This document shows, piece after piece, positions 1-9,645 of a stretch of 64,000 bases of DNA (its first letter is position 1; each line of letters opens with the position of its first letter). The notes under the pieces were generated by a model, which saw only the letters and a list, made by a program, of their open reading frames with translations, was not told the DNA's origin and made no database searches. Where the stretch lies: assembly GCF_900113445.1 (NCBI RefSeq), contig NZ_FOPJ01000005.1, positions 62,001-126,000 on the forward strand, given 5' to 3'. The position numbers and the translations under genes were made by a program. This DNA comes from Corynebacterium spheniscorum. GTDB taxonomy: Bacteria > Actinomycetota > Actinomycetes > Mycobacteriales > Mycobacteriaceae.

Positions 1-1
1 T

Positions 2-871
2 CGGCAGGGCCCGGGCAGTATCTTGCATGCTCGCGTTAGCGGGATGGATCCGGAACCAGATGAACACCTTGATCGCGTCAATGCTGCGATCGCCACAATC
101 CGTACCTCGCGCTTAGACAAGGTGGTGCTGGCGCGAGCGGTTGATATTGCTTTTTCTGAGCGCGTGGATCCACGACTGGTGGCGGCGCGGCTGATTGATA
201 ATTCCTACCACCGCGATGGTTTCATTGCGGACCTCTCCCCTGCCGGCGCGGAGTATGAAGGCCATATGTTGGTGGGGTCTTCCCCGGAGGTATTGGTACG
301 CCGCCAAGGCGACCAGGTAACCGCGTACCCGCTGGCTGGTTCTGCAGCGCGGCATCCAGACCGTGACCGTGATGCGGTGGTCGCGCAGCAATTGCGCACC
401 AGTAAAAAAGATTTGGCTGAGCACCGTTATGTGGTGGATCATCTGCAACGCTTATTGGTCCCGGTGTGCTCGGAGCTCAGTATTGCTAAGCACCCGGAAT
501 TAACGCGCACCAATGAGATGTGGCATTTGGCTACTCCGATTCGCGGTACTTTGAAGCGCGCGGATATGAATGCCTTGGAGTTGGCGGTGCTGGTGCATCC
601 CACACCGGCTATTTGCGGTACTCCAACAGATGCTGCGGAGTCTTTGATCCGAACAGCAGAATCCGCCCGCGGCTTTTATGCCGGGGCGGTGGGTTGGTGT
701 GATCGTGATGGTGATGGTGAATATATGGTGGCGATTCGCTGCGCCGAGGTTGCTGGCGATTGGGCCCGCGCCTGGGCGGGTGGCGGCATCGTCGCGGACT
801 CCAACGCCATTGAGGAGTATGAGGAGACCACGGCGAAGCTGCGCACCATTATGCGTTCGCTGGGGCTTTAG
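2..871 (+). CDS. Isochorismate synthase, 5' end outside window
   Basis: Chorismate-binding enzyme that isomerises chorismate to isochorismate for menaquinone or siderophore synthesis. The reading frame is open to the left edge, so the N-terminal part lies outside the window; the first in-frame TTG at 23 is not a credible start. Visible family motifs are KVVLAR, which holds the general-base lysine of isochorismate synthases, HPTPAICGTP, FYAGAVGW, and a C-terminal EEYEETTAKL block with Mg-binding glutamates. It converges on the oxaloacetate decarboxylase gene with a 4-bp overlap of the ends. The family is clear. I cannot separate a MenF role from an EntC-like role without the missing part and its neighbours. 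Confidence 0.85.
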   Translation, partial: RQGPGSILHARVSGMDPEPDEHLDRVNAAIATIRTSRLDKVVLARAVDIAFSERVDPRLVAARLIDNSYHRDGFIADLSPAGAEYEGHMLVGSSPEVLVRRQGDQVTAYPLAGSAARHPDRDRDAVVAQQLRTSKKDLAEHRYVVDHLQRLLVPVCSELSIAKHPELTRTNEMWHLATPIRGTLKRADMNALELAVLVHPTPAICGTPTDAAESLIRTAESARGFYAGAVGWCDRDGDGEYMVAIRCAEVAGDWARAWAGGGIVADSNAIEEYEETTAKLRTIMRSLGL

Positions 872-1665
872 GCCCTTTCCACGGGGGAACCGAGCTTACC
901 GAGACCCGGAATTTCGATCTCAATGAAATCACCGGGCTCCATGGCTTCGGTACCGGCAGGTGAGCCGGTGCAAATCACATCGCCGGGCAGCAGGGTCATC
1001 GAGGCGGTAATGAACTCGATGATCTCCCCTAGGTTCATGATCATCTGGTTGGAGTTGGAGTCCTGCTTAATGGTGGTGACACCCTTGTGAGTGAGATGGG
1101 CTTTAATCGGCAGGTTGGTGGTGTCGATGGAGTCGATATCGGTTTCAATCCAAGGACCCAGCGGGCAGAAAGTATCAATGCCTTTAGCGCGGGCCCATTG
1201 GCCATCTTTAAATTGCAGGTCACGCGAGGACACATCATTGACGATGGTGAACCCGCGGATCACGCTCTTCCAATCCGCGGCCTTAACGTTCTTGCAGGCG
1301 CGGCCAACAATCATGGCTAATTCACCTTCGAATTCGACCTTGGTGGCGAACTCGGGGATACGGATGGCTGCGCCTGGCCCAATGACCGCTGTTGGGGGCT
1401 TGAGGAAGAGGGTGGGTGGTAGGTGTTCAGCTGATTTTTTAAAGACTTCGGCGACGTGGTCGGCATAATTACGGCCGATGGCGACGATCTTGCCCGGCAG
1501 CATGGGGGCAAGGAGTCGGACGTCGGCGAGTGGCCATTCGCGGCCGCTAAACACGGGGTCAGTAAATGGGGTGCCTTCAATTTCTTTGGCAATCAAATTG
1601 GGCTCTTCGCCTTCAATGACGCAGAAACACATTCCCTCGGGGGTGGCAATTCTTCCAAAGCGCAT
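868..1665 (-). CDS. odx: Oxaloacetate decarboxylase, FAH family (Odx)
   Basis: Soluble divalent-metal enzyme of the fumarylacetoacetate hydrolase fold. The C. glutamicum orthologue (Cg1458, Odx) decarboxylates oxaloacetate to pyruvate, and this 265-residue protein resembles it closely throughout. The metal triad of the fold is visible as E111 and E113 in EFEGE and D144 in VNDVSSRD. A conserved SPAGTEAMEPGD segment lies near the C-terminus. I chose the ATG at 1665 (MRFGRIATP) because the family starts there; an ATG three codons upstream is also open. It is the last gene of the minus-strand serA-leuB-odx run and lies 31 bp after the exonuclease gene. Other FAH activities, such as acylpyruvate hydrolysis, cannot be excluded. 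Confidence 0.85.
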   Translation of the reverse strand: MRFGRIATPEGMCFCVIEGEEPNLIAKEIEGTPFTDPVFSGREWPLADVRLLAPMLPGKIVAIGRNYADHVAEVFKKSAEHLPPTLFLKPPTAVIGPGAAIRIPEFATKVEFEGELAMIVGRACKNVKAADWKSVIRGFTIVNDVSSRDLQFKDGQWARAKGIDTFCPLGPWIETDIDSIDTTNLPIKAHLTHKGVTTIKQDSNSNQMIMNLGEIIEFITASMTLLPGDVICTGSPAGTEAMEPGDFIEIEIPGLGKLGSPVERA

Positions 1666-1705
1666 GCGGAACATCGTACGCCACGGGGGTAATCAACTTA
1701 GGTAA

Positions 1706-2380
1706 TTAGGGGTTGGCAAGCTGCTTCACTGTTCGAGCTTTGGTGTGCGCTAATTGGGCTAAATACAATTCGGCACAGCTCAGCGCGTCACTGAGTGCAT
1801 CATGGCGGCGATGATTAACGGGAAGACCATAGCGTTCCCGTACCCGAGGTAAGCGCAGGTCTTCTCCACGTGGGTAGGTGCTCATGCGTTCCATGTGGCG
1901 GCGTTCGATGGCGAAAGTGTCGATCACCGCGGGGATTTTCAAGGCGGCGCCGAAGTGTTCTTGGCAGGCCGCTGAGAGGAATTGAGTTTCAATAGCCGAG
2001 AAGTGGCATAACAATGCGCGGCCTTTTAACTGCTCTAATAACTCGGTCAACGCTTCTTTTACCGCCACCCCTTTATCCGCTAAAGCATCGTCGGTAAGCC
2101 CATGAATCACGGCGGACTGCCCCACGGATGCGCCGAGGAGTAAGCGGTGCCCAGCTTGACCGCAGCGGATTTTGGCGGCTGGGGAATCCGCGGTACCAGC
2201 GCCATCAACAGCAACCCACCCGATGCTCAGCAGGCTATCGCGCTTGGGATCTAACCCCGTGGTCTCCACATCGACTGCTAGGAGGTTGAGTTCATGCAGT
2301 GCGGTGCGGGGACCAGGGTTATCTGCTTCGAGGTAGTCGCGTAGTGGTCCTTCGGGGGCTCGTTTGGAAAAGAACCTCAT
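1706..2380 (-). CDS. DnaQ-like 3'-5' exonuclease
   Basis: 224-residue exonuclease related to the DNA polymerase III epsilon subunit. ExoI (AVDVETTGLD, near residue 36) gives the first Asp and Glu; the C-terminal HDALSDALS supplies the His and Asp of a DEDDh site. The start overlaps the end of the upstream CBS gene by 4 bp (ATGA), implying translational coupling. C. glutamicum has the same pair next to odx, annotated dnaQ2. It probably is not the main polymerase proofreader, since it is short, lacks a polymerase-binding tail and sits with a CBS/nucleotidyltransferase protein. Role unknown; repair or RNA turnover are possibilities. Confidence 0.8.
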   Translation of the reverse strand: MRFFSKRAPEGPLRDYLEADNPGPRTALHELNLLAVDVETTGLDPKRDSLLSIGWVAVDGAGTADSPAAKIRCGQAGHRLLLGASVGQSAVIHGLTDDALADKGVAVKEALTELLEQLKGRALLCHFSAIETQFLSAACQEHFGAALKIPAVIDTFAIERRHMERMSTYPRGEDLRLPRVRERYGLPVNHRRHDALSDALSCAELYLAQLAHTKARTVKQLANP

Positions 2381-4245
2381 GCGATAGTTCCTACCGGATA
2401 CTTTGTGGCCAGCGCGGATTGCATGGCTTTGATGATGTGGAAGCTATCGCGAAGATGCTCGCGTTCCATCCGCGGCAAGCTATTCGGATCGATGCGATAG
2501 TCCGGGGTGTCACCGGCATGCAATTGGCGGCTTTGGTGTTTAAAGCTGGTGGTTTGCAGGTAGTCGAAGGCGTCGATGAGATCAGTTGCGCCGCGTTGGG
2601 ACACAGCTTTGGTTCCCGCAACTGCTTCAAGTCGCTCGCGGGTACCCAGCAGGTCGATGCCTTCGGTAAGCGCGAAGAGTCGCGCCATTTGGACGATGGC
2701 TGCGGTGCCACCTTTTTTAATATCCAAGGTGTTGACGTACTCACCGGAACGCTCGACCACGAGGCCGCGGAAGAAGCCCAACGGGGGTTCGCGGGTAGCA
2801 GCCAAGGTGGCTAGGTGTGCATGCATGCGGCGGGCGGAGACTGCCATGTCGACGGCGTGTTTGTGGACGGCGTTGGCGAGTTCTTCATCGCCGTAGATGG
2901 GGCGGAAGTCGAAGAAGGTTTGGGCGTGCAGCAAAGCATCTGGTTCAGGGGCGCGCACCCATTGGTGGAAGGTGTCTTCCCACTGTGAGGCAGTCATCCG
3001 CCATTGGGGGTTCATGGCCATCATGTCGCCTGGGCAGAGCACGAGGCCGGCGTGGTCGAGGCCGTGGCAGACTTTTTCGGAAAATGCTGCGAAGTATTCG
3101 GCGTGCTCTTCGCGGTACTCATTGGAGATCACCAGGGCGTTGTCTTGGTCGCTGGCGAAACCCATCTCTCGGCGACCATGGGAACCAAGCACCACGAATG
3201 CATAAGGCACTGGGGGTGGGCCGAGTTCTTCTTCTGCCAATACGGCGAGGCGGCGGCATAGTGCATCGGCGGCGGTACTAAGAATGGTAGAGGTTTCCGC
3301 GGAGCTAGCGCCACGGTCAATAAAGCGCATGGCCACTTGTGCGGCACGTTGGTGAGAGTCGCGGAGTTCTTCTGGGGTGCTGCGTCGCGATAGATCTGCG
3401 GTGAGGTAGATCGGGTCGTGGCGCAGTAGGCGCATGATGTCTGGGGTGGAGACAATGCCTTGGATGGCGCCTTGGGCATCAACGACCGGCAGGTGGTGGA
3501 TGGAGTATTCGGCCATCAACATCATGGCTTCGAATGCCAAGGTGTCTGGGGTGATGGTGCGCGGCGCTTCGGTCATGATTTCGGAGAGCGCTGTGTGTGG
3601 GTCTACTCCGACAGCGAGTACGCGGGAGCGAAGGTCGCGGTCGGTGAGGATGCCTTTAAGGGTTTCGCCTTCGGTGACCAGCAGACTGGAGACGCGCTTT
3701 TGGTGCATGAGCTGGGCGGCTTCTTGGATGCTGTGCCCAGCGGAGATGCAGATGGGGTCTTCCACCATGACTTCGCTGATTTTGGTGCGCAGGATTTCGC
3801 CGGAGAAGTTTTCGCGCAATTGGTCTACGGCGGCGCTAATGCGACGAGATTGGGTGGAATAGAAGCGCTCGACATCGGGGTTGTCTTTGGCGATGCGTTG
3901 GAATTCTGCTTTGGGCAGGGTGATCAGCAGGGAGTCTTCTACTGCGATCATGGTGTAGCCGCTGGTTTGGTTGACTCCATCACCTACCAGGGTGGAGTAA
4001 CCGAAGGAGCGTCCGGCGTCGCGGCGGTCGAGGAGGATGTCTTCGGGGCCGAGGACGTCGACGGCACCGGAGCGAATGAGATAAAGCTGCTCATTGGGTT
4101 GGCCGGTGGCAATAATGGTCTCCCCGCGGCGGACATAGTGCATGTCCATAGTCGCGGGGAGTTCTCTTAGGGTGTCTTCCGGCAAGTGCGCGAAGGGCTC
4201 GCAGTTGTTGAGGAAGTCTAGGACATCATCAAGCTCAGCTTTCAT
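2377..4245 (-). CDS. cNMP-binding/CBS/DUF294 nucleotidyltransferase-like protein
   Basis: 622 residues with three parts. Residues about 10-125 form a cyclic-nucleotide-binding-type beta barrel (RRGETIIATGQPNEQLYLI). About 155-285 are two CBS domains (MVEDPICISAGHSIQEA, TDRDLRSRV, IMTEAPRTITPDTLAFEA), which usually bind adenine nucleotides. About 300-430 are a GlnD-like DUF294 nucleotidyltransferase with GSHGRREMGFASDQDN, the G-S-x-G-R-x-E-x-x-x-x-SD-x-D signature, followed by the DUF294 C-terminal helical domain. This build suggests a protein that senses nucleotides and modifies or signals to a partner. Its stop overlaps the exonuclease start by 4 bp and leuB ends 27 bp upstream. The substrate is unknown; the C. 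glutamicum counterpart is also only a predicted signalling protein. Confidence 0.8.
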   Translation of the reverse strand: MKAELDDVLDFLNNCEPFAHLPEDTLRELPATMDMHYVRRGETIIATGQPNEQLYLIRSGAVDVLGPEDILLDRRDAGRSFGYSTLVGDGVNQTSGYTMIAVEDSLLITLPKAEFQRIAKDNPDVERFYSTQSRRISAAVDQLRENFSGEILRTKISEVMVEDPICISAGHSIQEAAQLMHQKRVSSLLVTEGETLKGILTDRDLRSRVLAVGVDPHTALSEIMTEAPRTITPDTLAFEAMMLMAEYSIHHLPVVDAQGAIQGIVSTPDIMRLLRHDPIYLTADLSRRSTPEELRDSHQRAAQVAMRFIDRGASSAETSTILSTAADALCRRLAVLAEEELGPPPVPYAFVVLGSHGRREMGFASDQDNALVISNEYREEHAEYFAAFSEKVCHGLDHAGLVLCPGDMMAMNPQWRMTASQWEDTFHQWVRAPEPDALLHAQTFFDFRPIYGDEELANAVHKHAVDMAVSARRMHAHLATLAATREPPLGFFRGLVVERSGEYVNTLDIKKGGTAAIVQMARLFALTEGIDLLGTRERLEAVAGTKAVSQRGATDLIDAFDYLQTTSFKHQSRQLHAGDTPDYRIDPNSLPRMEREHLRDSFHIIKAMQSALATKYPVGTIA

Positions 4246-4272
4246 AGCCTGAAGTGTACGGGGTCACACCCC

Positions 4273-5307
4273 TTAGGCGCTGGCTTTTGCTTCCTTAACT
4301 TTTTTAGCGATGCGATCTCCAACCTCGGTGGTCTTCACGGTGGTTTCTTCGCGGGCGGAGACATCTTCGGCCACAATCTTCTCGATGAGCTGCGCATTAT
4401 CTTCTTCACCGAGGTGGCGAAGCAGCATGGCGGCGGAGAGGATGGCGGCGGTGGGATCTGCGATTCCCTTGCCGGCAATATCTGGTGCGGAGCCGTGGAC
4501 TGGCTCGAACATGGAGGGGTTGGTGCCAGTGGCGTCGATATTTCCGGAAGCGGCAAGGCCGATGCCGCCGGTGACTGCGCCGGCGAGGTCGGTGATGATA
4601 TCGCCGAAGAGGTTATCGGTGACGATCACGTCATAGCGGGAAGGGTCGGTGACCATGTAGATGGTGGCGGCGTCGATGTGGTTGTAGTCTACGGAGACCT
4701 CTGGGTATTCGGAGGCGACTTCATCGACGGTGCGCTGCCAAAGTCCGCCGGCGTTGACGAGCACATTGGTTTTATGGACCAAGGTGAGCTTCTTGCGGCG
4801 GGATTGGGCGAGGTCGAAGGCGTAGCGGACCACGCGTTCGACACCATAGCGGGTGTTTTGGGAGACCTCGCTGGCGACTTCATGCGGGGTGTTTTCGCGT
4901 AACACTCCCCCATTGCCGCAATAGAGGCCTTCGGTGCCTTCGCGGACCACGACGAAGTCGATCTCACCGGGGTTAGCCAGGGGGCTTACGGCGGTGGGAT
5001 ACAAGGTGGAGGGGCGCAGGTTGACGTGGTGATCGAGCTGGAAGCGCATTTTGAGCAGCAGGCCACGTTCGAGGACTCCTGGGGGGACATCACCTGGGGC
5101 GCCGATGGCGCCGAGCAAGATGGCGTCATGTTCGCGCAGGCTGGCGAGATCATCTTCGGTGAGGAGTTCGCCATTGCGCAGGTAGCGGCGGGCGCCGAGG
5201 TCATAGTCGGTGGTTTCTAAGTCCGGGTGGATTGCTTTGAGGACTTTGAGGGCCTCTTTGGTTACCTCGGGGCCGATCCCGTCGCCACCAATCACCGCGA
5301 GTTTCAT
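4273..5307 (-). CDS. leuB: 3-isopropylmalate dehydrogenase
   Basis: NAD-dependent oxidative decarboxylation of 3-isopropylmalate, third step of leucine synthesis. The 344-residue product has the Rossmann-less IDH/IPMDH fold with [14 protein letters not shown] at the N-terminus, LLGAIGAPG, the RxxxGLY substrate loop ([10 protein letters not shown]), VHKTNVL with the catalytic Lys, and the signature [18 protein letters not shown] with metal-binding aspartates. The ATG at 5307 is chosen because AGAAAGGA lies about 10 bases upstream and the family starts there; the upstream ATG adds seven unlikely residues. serA and leuB lie on the same strand here as in C. glutamicum, with one small gene between them. 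Confidence 0.97.
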   Translation of the reverse strand: MKLAVIGGDGIGPEVTKEALKVLKAIHPDLETTDYDLGARRYLRNGELLTEDDLASLREHDAILLGAIGAPGDVPPGVLERGLLLKMRFQLDHHVNLRPSTLYPTAVSPLANPGEIDFVVVREGTEGLYCGNGGVLRENTPHEVASEVSQNTRYGVERVVRYAFDLAQSRRKKLTLVHKTNVLVNAGGLWQRTVDEVASEYPEVSVDYNHIDAATIYMVTDPSRYDVIVTDNLFGDIITDLAGAVTGGIGLAASGNIDATGTNPSMFEPVHGSAPDIAGKGIADPTAAILSAAMLLRHLGEEDNAQLIEKIVAEDVSAREETTVKTTEVGDRIAKKVKEAKASA

Positions 5308-5352
5308 ATTTTGGGATTCCTTTCTCACCTGATGGTCCTAGGGCTTAGGTTA

Positions 5353-6156
5353 TCAGATGCGATGCAGGACGCTACGCAATTGGGTTGCGGCCCCCACCAC
5401 ACCTAAGCGGACGGCTTGGTCGACCTGCTCATCGCTTAATCCGGCACGGCATGGGGCGGCGAATTCGGCGGCGGCCCACCACTGGTCATCGCGGAAAATC
5501 ACGCAGACGGCGGCACCGGTGGGTTCGGATAATTCATTGAGGTTGACGCGGTTGCATAGGTCCACCAGGCGGGCGGCATCTGGTTCCATGGGAACGCGGG
5601 CAATGACCCGCACATGGGCGGTGCTGGGATCACCGTAGGGAATATCGACGGGGGTTCCGGCGAAGGATAAATTGAGCATCTGTGTTGCGTTGTCTGCAGG
5701 TACCTCTGCCAACCCACGCGCGCGGAAAACCTTTTCCACCCGATCTCGGGTAAAGCCCAGTCCTGAAGGTGAAGCGAGGGAGGGGAATCCCGCGTCGCGA
5801 ATGGGTAAATCGAGCCCCTCGGTCATGGTGCGCACGAGGATGTTGGCAGCCTCAATGGCGGCGGTGGCGAAACCGTGGAGCTGCTCATCGTTGAGGGTGC
5901 CGGGGTGCACGAGGCGGGCGACGGCGACGTAGTCCTCGGGGTTGATGCCGGGCGCGTCGAGGTCCTTGGCGGGCACGATCATGGCGATGGGCCAAGGGTG
6001 CGAGGAGTTGATGAGATTGGCCAGGGACAGCGCCTCGATATAGCGGGCGCGGTGGATGGCGGTGCGCCAGACGATGGTGGCGGTGGAAAGCTCCGGAGAT
6101 GAGTCGAAGGCGATAGCACAGGTGCCATCGCCTTCGGGGAGGTGGGGGAAGTTCAT
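5353..6156 (-). CDS. Conserved hypothetical protein between serA and leuB
   Basis: 267-residue soluble protein without signal peptide or membrane segment. I do not recognise a catalytic motif. The C-terminal half (from NATQMLNLSFAG to the end) has alternating hydrophobic strands and a helical end that resemble YbjN-like or secretion-chaperone-like folds, but this is only an impression. The start at 6156 (MNFPHLPEG) is chosen because the upstream extension runs into serA; this start is 10 bp after the serA stop, so co-transcription with serA and leuB is likely. C. glutamicum also has one uncharacterised gene in this place. Confidence 0.7.
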   Translation of the reverse strand: MNFPHLPEGDGTCAIAFDSSPELSTATIVWRTAIHRARYIEALSLANLINSSHPWPIAMIVPAKDLDAPGINPEDYVAVARLVHPGTLNDEQLHGFATAAIEAANILVRTMTEGLDLPIRDAGFPSLASPSGLGFTRDRVEKVFRARGLAEVPADNATQMLNLSFAGTPVDIPYGDPSTAHVRVIARVPMEPDAARLVDLCNRVNLNELSEPTGAAVCVIFRDDQWWAAAEFAAPCRAGLSDEQVDQAVRLGVVGAATQLRSVLHRI

Positions 6157-6166
6157 ACCCCTCAGA

Positions 6167-7753
6167 CTAATGCAGGTCGATTTGGATCGCGGAGGCGTCC
6201 AGGACCTGGCAAATATCCTCGAGTAGATCCTCCGGGACGATGCCATCGAGGCGAAGGATGAGGGTGGCGGAATCGGCATCCGTTGGGGTCAAGGCGGCGG
6301 CATTGATATTGATGTCAGCGTCGCCGAGGCGAGTGCCGACCTTGCCGAGCGCGCCGGGCAGATCCTTATAGCGCAGGAAGAGGTTGAAGCCGTGGGCGCG
6401 CATATCCACACCGCGACCATTGATTCGGACGATCTTTTCGATGCGGTCCAGGCCGGTGAGCGCACCGATGACACTAGCGCGGGCACCTTCGGCACCGATG
6501 ACGGTGACCTCGAGGACGCTGCGGTGCGTGGTGGATTCGGTGGCGGTGGAGACCTTGAGGTCAACGCCGCGTTCTTCAGCGATGCGCGGGGCATTAACGA
6601 AGGTGACGGGCTCTTCAATGACTGCGGAGAAGAGGCCGCGGAGTGCGGAAAGGCCAAGGCCTTCCACGTTTTCGGTGGAGAGTTCGCCGCGGGCTTCGAC
6701 CTCGATGGCGACTGGGGCTTGGCCCAGCAGGGCACCGGATAGGCGGCCGAGCTTGCGGGCGAGTTCCATCCACAGGGCAACTTCTTCGCTGACGCGTCCG
6801 CCGGCAACGTTGACGGCATCGGGAACGAACTCGCCGTTAAGGGCCTTCAGGACGCTGGCGGCCACATCGGTGCCGGCGCGGTCTTGGGCTTCGACGGTGG
6901 AGGCGCCCAGGTGCGGGGTGACAACAACCTGCTCGAGCCCAAAGAGCGGGGAGTCGGTGCAGGGTTCGCTGGCGTATACATCGAAGCCGGCGCCGCGGAT
7001 GCGGCCTTCCTTAATGGCTTCGGCCAGAGCTGCTTCATCCACCAGGCCACCGCGGGCTGCGTTGATGAGGATCTGGCCGGGCTTTGCCTTGGCCAGGAGC
7101 TCAGCATTGAACATGCCGGCGGTTTCTGGGGTCTTGGGCAGGTGGATGGTGACGAAGTCGGCGCGCTCCATGAGTTCAGGGAGTTCGACGAGTTCTACGC
7201 CGAGCTGCGCTGCGCGAGCCGGGTTGGCATAGGGGTCATAGGCGATGATGGTGGTTTCGAAGGCGGCGAGACGCTGGGCGAAGAGCTGCCCGATGTGTCC
7301 GAAACCGACGATGCCGACGGTTTTGCCATAGACTTCCACGCCCTTGAAGGAGGAACGCTTCCACTCCCCTTCGCGCAGGGTGTGGTCTGCGGCGGGGATT
7401 TGGCGGGCGGTGGCCAACAGCAAGGTGATGGCGTGCTCGCAAGCGGAGTGAATATTGGAGGTGGGGGCGTTGACCACCATGACGCCGCGCTGGGTGGCTT
7501 CGGTGATATCGACATTGTCGAGGCCGACACCGGCGCGGCCAATGATCTTGAGGTTGGGGGCGGCGTCGAGAACTTCTTTGTCGACGGTGGTGGCGGAGCG
7601 CACCAAGATAGCGTCGGCTTCCGGGGCTGCGGCTAGAAGTTCGGGCCGGTTGGGCCCATCCACCCAGCGGATCTCGACGGAATCGCCAAGAGCGTCCACG
7701 GTGGATTGGGCAAGTTTATCGGCAATGAGTACTACGGGGCGACGACTGCTCAC
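6167..7753 (-). CDS. serA: D-3-phosphoglycerate dehydrogenase
   Basis: Oxidises 3-phosphoglycerate to 3-phosphohydroxypyruvate, the first committed step of serine synthesis. The 528-residue length is that of the long (type I) actinobacterial enzyme: substrate and NAD domains ([10 protein letters not shown] nucleotide loop, [11 protein letters not shown] with the catalytic Arg, TPHLGAST with the catalytic His), an intervening allosteric-substrate-binding domain at about 310-450, and a C-terminal ACT domain at about 455-528 ([20 protein letters not shown]) that binds serine in homologues. The start codon is GTG at 7753, preceded by CAGGAGAA 10-17 bases upstream. First gene of a tight six-gene run ending in odx. 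Confidence 0.97.
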   Translation of the reverse strand: MSSRRPVVLIADKLAQSTVDALGDSVEIRWVDGPNRPELLAAAPEADAILVRSATTVDKEVLDAAPNLKIIGRAGVGLDNVDITEATQRGVMVVNAPTSNIHSACEHAITLLLATARQIPAADHTLREGEWKRSSFKGVEVYGKTVGIVGFGHIGQLFAQRLAAFETTIIAYDPYANPARAAQLGVELVELPELMERADFVTIHLPKTPETAGMFNAELLAKAKPGQILINAARGGLVDEAALAEAIKEGRIRGAGFDVYASEPCTDSPLFGLEQVVVTPHLGASTVEAQDRAGTDVAASVLKALNGEFVPDAVNVAGGRVSEEVALWMELARKLGRLSGALLGQAPVAIEVEARGELSTENVEGLGLSALRGLFSAVIEEPVTFVNAPRIAEERGVDLKVSTATESTTHRSVLEVTVIGAEGARASVIGALTGLDRIEKIVRINGRGVDMRAHGFNLFLRYKDLPGALGKVGTRLGDADININAAALTPTDADSATLILRLDGIVPEDLLEDICQVLDASAIQIDLH

Positions 7754-7846
7754 GTGAGCGTTCTCCTGAAAGAGGTTGGGCGGTTTTCCCGCTCATCTTA
7801 CTCATTGCACTGCATAATTTTCATTCGTGCCCCCAACCTTGGGTAC
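7754..7846 (-). promoter_or_regulatory. Promoter region of the serA gene run
   Basis: The 93-bp gap upstream of serA is AT-richer than its surroundings. On the minus strand TAAGAT, which fits the corynebacterial -10 pattern TAnAnT, lies about 40 bases before the GTG start. I see no leader peptide or attenuator. The promoter assignment is inference from base composition and position. Confidence 0.4.
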
Positions 7847-9541
7847 CTACTGATAGGAGACGAACCAGGGGCGTGGCTCGACGGCGTAGGTTTGCTCCGG
7901 GGTGAAGGTTGGGCTGTCTTCGTCATAGAAGTTCTTCCAGGCCATGAAGAAATCTGGACTTAAACCTTGGCGAAGCACGTTCCAGGTGTCGAACTTCTCT
8001 TCCGGCACTCCATGACCATCAGCATGTAGAACAAAGGCCAATTCTGGATAATCCGTGCGGATCTGTTCGCGATCGCGCAGCATTTGTACCTGGAATTGGT
8101 GCAAAATGAGGGCCTTTTGGGGAAGTTTCTTTTCCCGCACCAGGTTAGCGAGCCATTCAGAGACCTCATTGACCTCTTGGGCTTCGACATGTCCCACCCG
8201 TTGCAAGGGCTTTTCATCTGGACCGATGCGCCATTCGGGGTCCAGGGCGAGGCCTACATTGGGGCGCGAGAGGAGGTCCTCATAGAGCTTGGCTTGTTCC
8301 AACAAGGTGGAGCGGCCGGGTTGGAGATCAATAACCGCATAACCCCCGGCATCGACAACTGCGTCGATATAAGGCTCAACTAGTTCCGAGGGGAATTCAT
8401 TGGAATAATTTCCATCTTCTCCGGGGAATTCGCTCGCCACGGTGACCATGACTTCTACTGCCGGAATAACTGGTTGGGATTCCAAGGGCTGGTATTGGGC
8501 GACCATATCTTTAAGCCGGGCGACCGTGGCTTCTGGGTCTTGGTCCCCCATTGCGCCTAGTGCGGGGCCGGTGGGGTGACCATAGAGCGCAATCATGCGG
8601 CGCCCGGGGAAGACTAAGCCGCCACCGCCGGGAAGCTCGGTGGTGATCTCTTCGCCGAGGCGGATCTTATCCGCCAGTAGCTCGCCGCTACCGAAGGCCG
8701 AACCTAAAGCGAGTAAGGGTTTATCGGCTAGCCCGGCGACCATGTCCATGGTGTCGTGGTTGAGCCGGGGATCGGCGTAGTCCATGAAGCGGACCTCGGC
8801 GCCATAGCTACGCGCATTGGCGACATCAATAATGTCGGATTCCGGGGAAGCAATCACGACCGGCGCGGCATCAGCGTCGCGGCGCGATTGAATGGGGAAA
8901 GCAGGTAGCTTCTTGGCTTCCTTAATGGCATCTTTATCCGGGGCGGCGGTGCTTGGGCTATTGCTCAACAAGGTCGGGTCATTGCCTAGTTCGGCAACTG
9001 CTTTGACCGGGTTCTCATAAGACTGCGCATCAAAGTGAGTGGCGGTGAGTTGGGTCAGCGCCTCGGTGGTGCCGGGGTCTTGGATGAAGGTGCGCTCGCC
9101 CGTGGTTGCGGCGATCTCTACCTCGCCTACCAGCAAAATGGTTTTTGCTCCCAGCTCTTCTAGGGCCGCAAGGAGTTCAGCGCGTTGCTCTGAGTCATAG
9201 CGGAATACCGGCGCGTGGGCTGTTACCGCGATGGATGCGGCACGCATGAGGGATTCTTCATCTCCGGCGCTAATGACTGCGGTATCGGATTTATCGAAGA
9301 AGAGCTTCGCGGACTCTAAACCATTGGCATCAGGAATAACGGTGGGTTTAGCTGGGAAGCGTGGATCCACATTGCGATTTTGGTTTGCTGAGCGGGCTTC
9401 GGCATAGGGTCCGGCAGGGCTGGGTGAAGAGGCTGCCTGAGGGTCCTGCGAATCTTTAGGTGAGTTTTCACCGCACGCTACTAGGGCGGTGCTGCAGCTA
9501 AGGAGGAGAGCAATCAGGGCGCGACTCGAGCGAGAAGACAC
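7847..9541 (-). CDS. Lipoprotein with CWB2-like and TIM-barrel-like domains
   Basis: Secreted lipoprotein of about 564 residues. From the GTG at 9541 the N-terminus is SSRSSRALIALLLSCSTALVAC, a basic start, hydrophobic stretch and lipobox LVAC. A GTG 11 codons upstream is open but falls inside a hairpin and would give a worse signal peptide. Residues about 55-330 resemble putative cell-wall-binding repeat 2 units (FDKSDTAVISAGDEESLMRAA, LGAKTILLVG). Residues about 340-564 look like an alpha/beta barrel with acidic motifs AVIDLQPGR and LALDPEWR and HADGHGVPEE, suggesting a cell-surface glycosidase-like domain; no catalytic family can be named. It lies 104 bp after the DUF262 gene. Function unknown. 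Confidence 0.7.
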   Translation of the reverse strand: MSSRSSRALIALLLSCSTALVACGENSPKDSQDPQAASSPSPAGPYAEARSANQNRNVDPRFPAKPTVIPDANGLESAKLFFDKSDTAVISAGDEESLMRAASIAVTAHAPVFRYDSEQRAELLAALEELGAKTILLVGEVEIAATTGERTFIQDPGTTEALTQLTATHFDAQSYENPVKAVAELGNDPTLLSNSPSTAAPDKDAIKEAKKLPAFPIQSRRDADAAPVVIASPESDIIDVANARSYGAEVRFMDYADPRLNHDTMDMVAGLADKPLLALGSAFGSGELLADKIRLGEEITTELPGGGGLVFPGRRMIALYGHPTGPALGAMGDQDPEATVARLKDMVAQYQPLESQPVIPAVEVMVTVASEFPGEDGNYSNEFPSELVEPYIDAVVDAGGYAVIDLQPGRSTLLEQAKLYEDLLSRPNVGLALDPEWRIGPDEKPLQRVGHVEAQEVNEVSEWLANLVREKKLPQKALILHQFQVQMLRDREQIRTDYPELAFVLHADGHGVPEEKFDTWNVLRQGLSPDFFMAWKNFYDEDSPTFTPEQTYAVEPRPWFVSYQ

Positions 9542-9573
9542 GTCTAAACAGTTAGCCTTTCGACATAGCAGCA

Positions 9574-9607
9574 CGCGCGCAACCCACGATTTCGTAGGTG
9601 CGCGCGT
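9574..9607. other. GC-rich hairpin between DUF262 gene and lipoprotein gene
   Basis: CGCGCGCAACC is followed after 13 bases by GGTGCGCGCG, so the two arms pair with one bulged A, and the loop side adds ACGA/TCGT pairing. On the minus strand it stands between the DUF262 stop and the lipoprotein start. No T-run follows, so it may be a weak terminator, an RNA-processing stem or a leader structure of the lipoprotein mRNA. Confidence 0.45.
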
Positions 9608-9645
9608 TGGATGGGCGAATCAGAAATAAATCACGGGTTGGTGAA

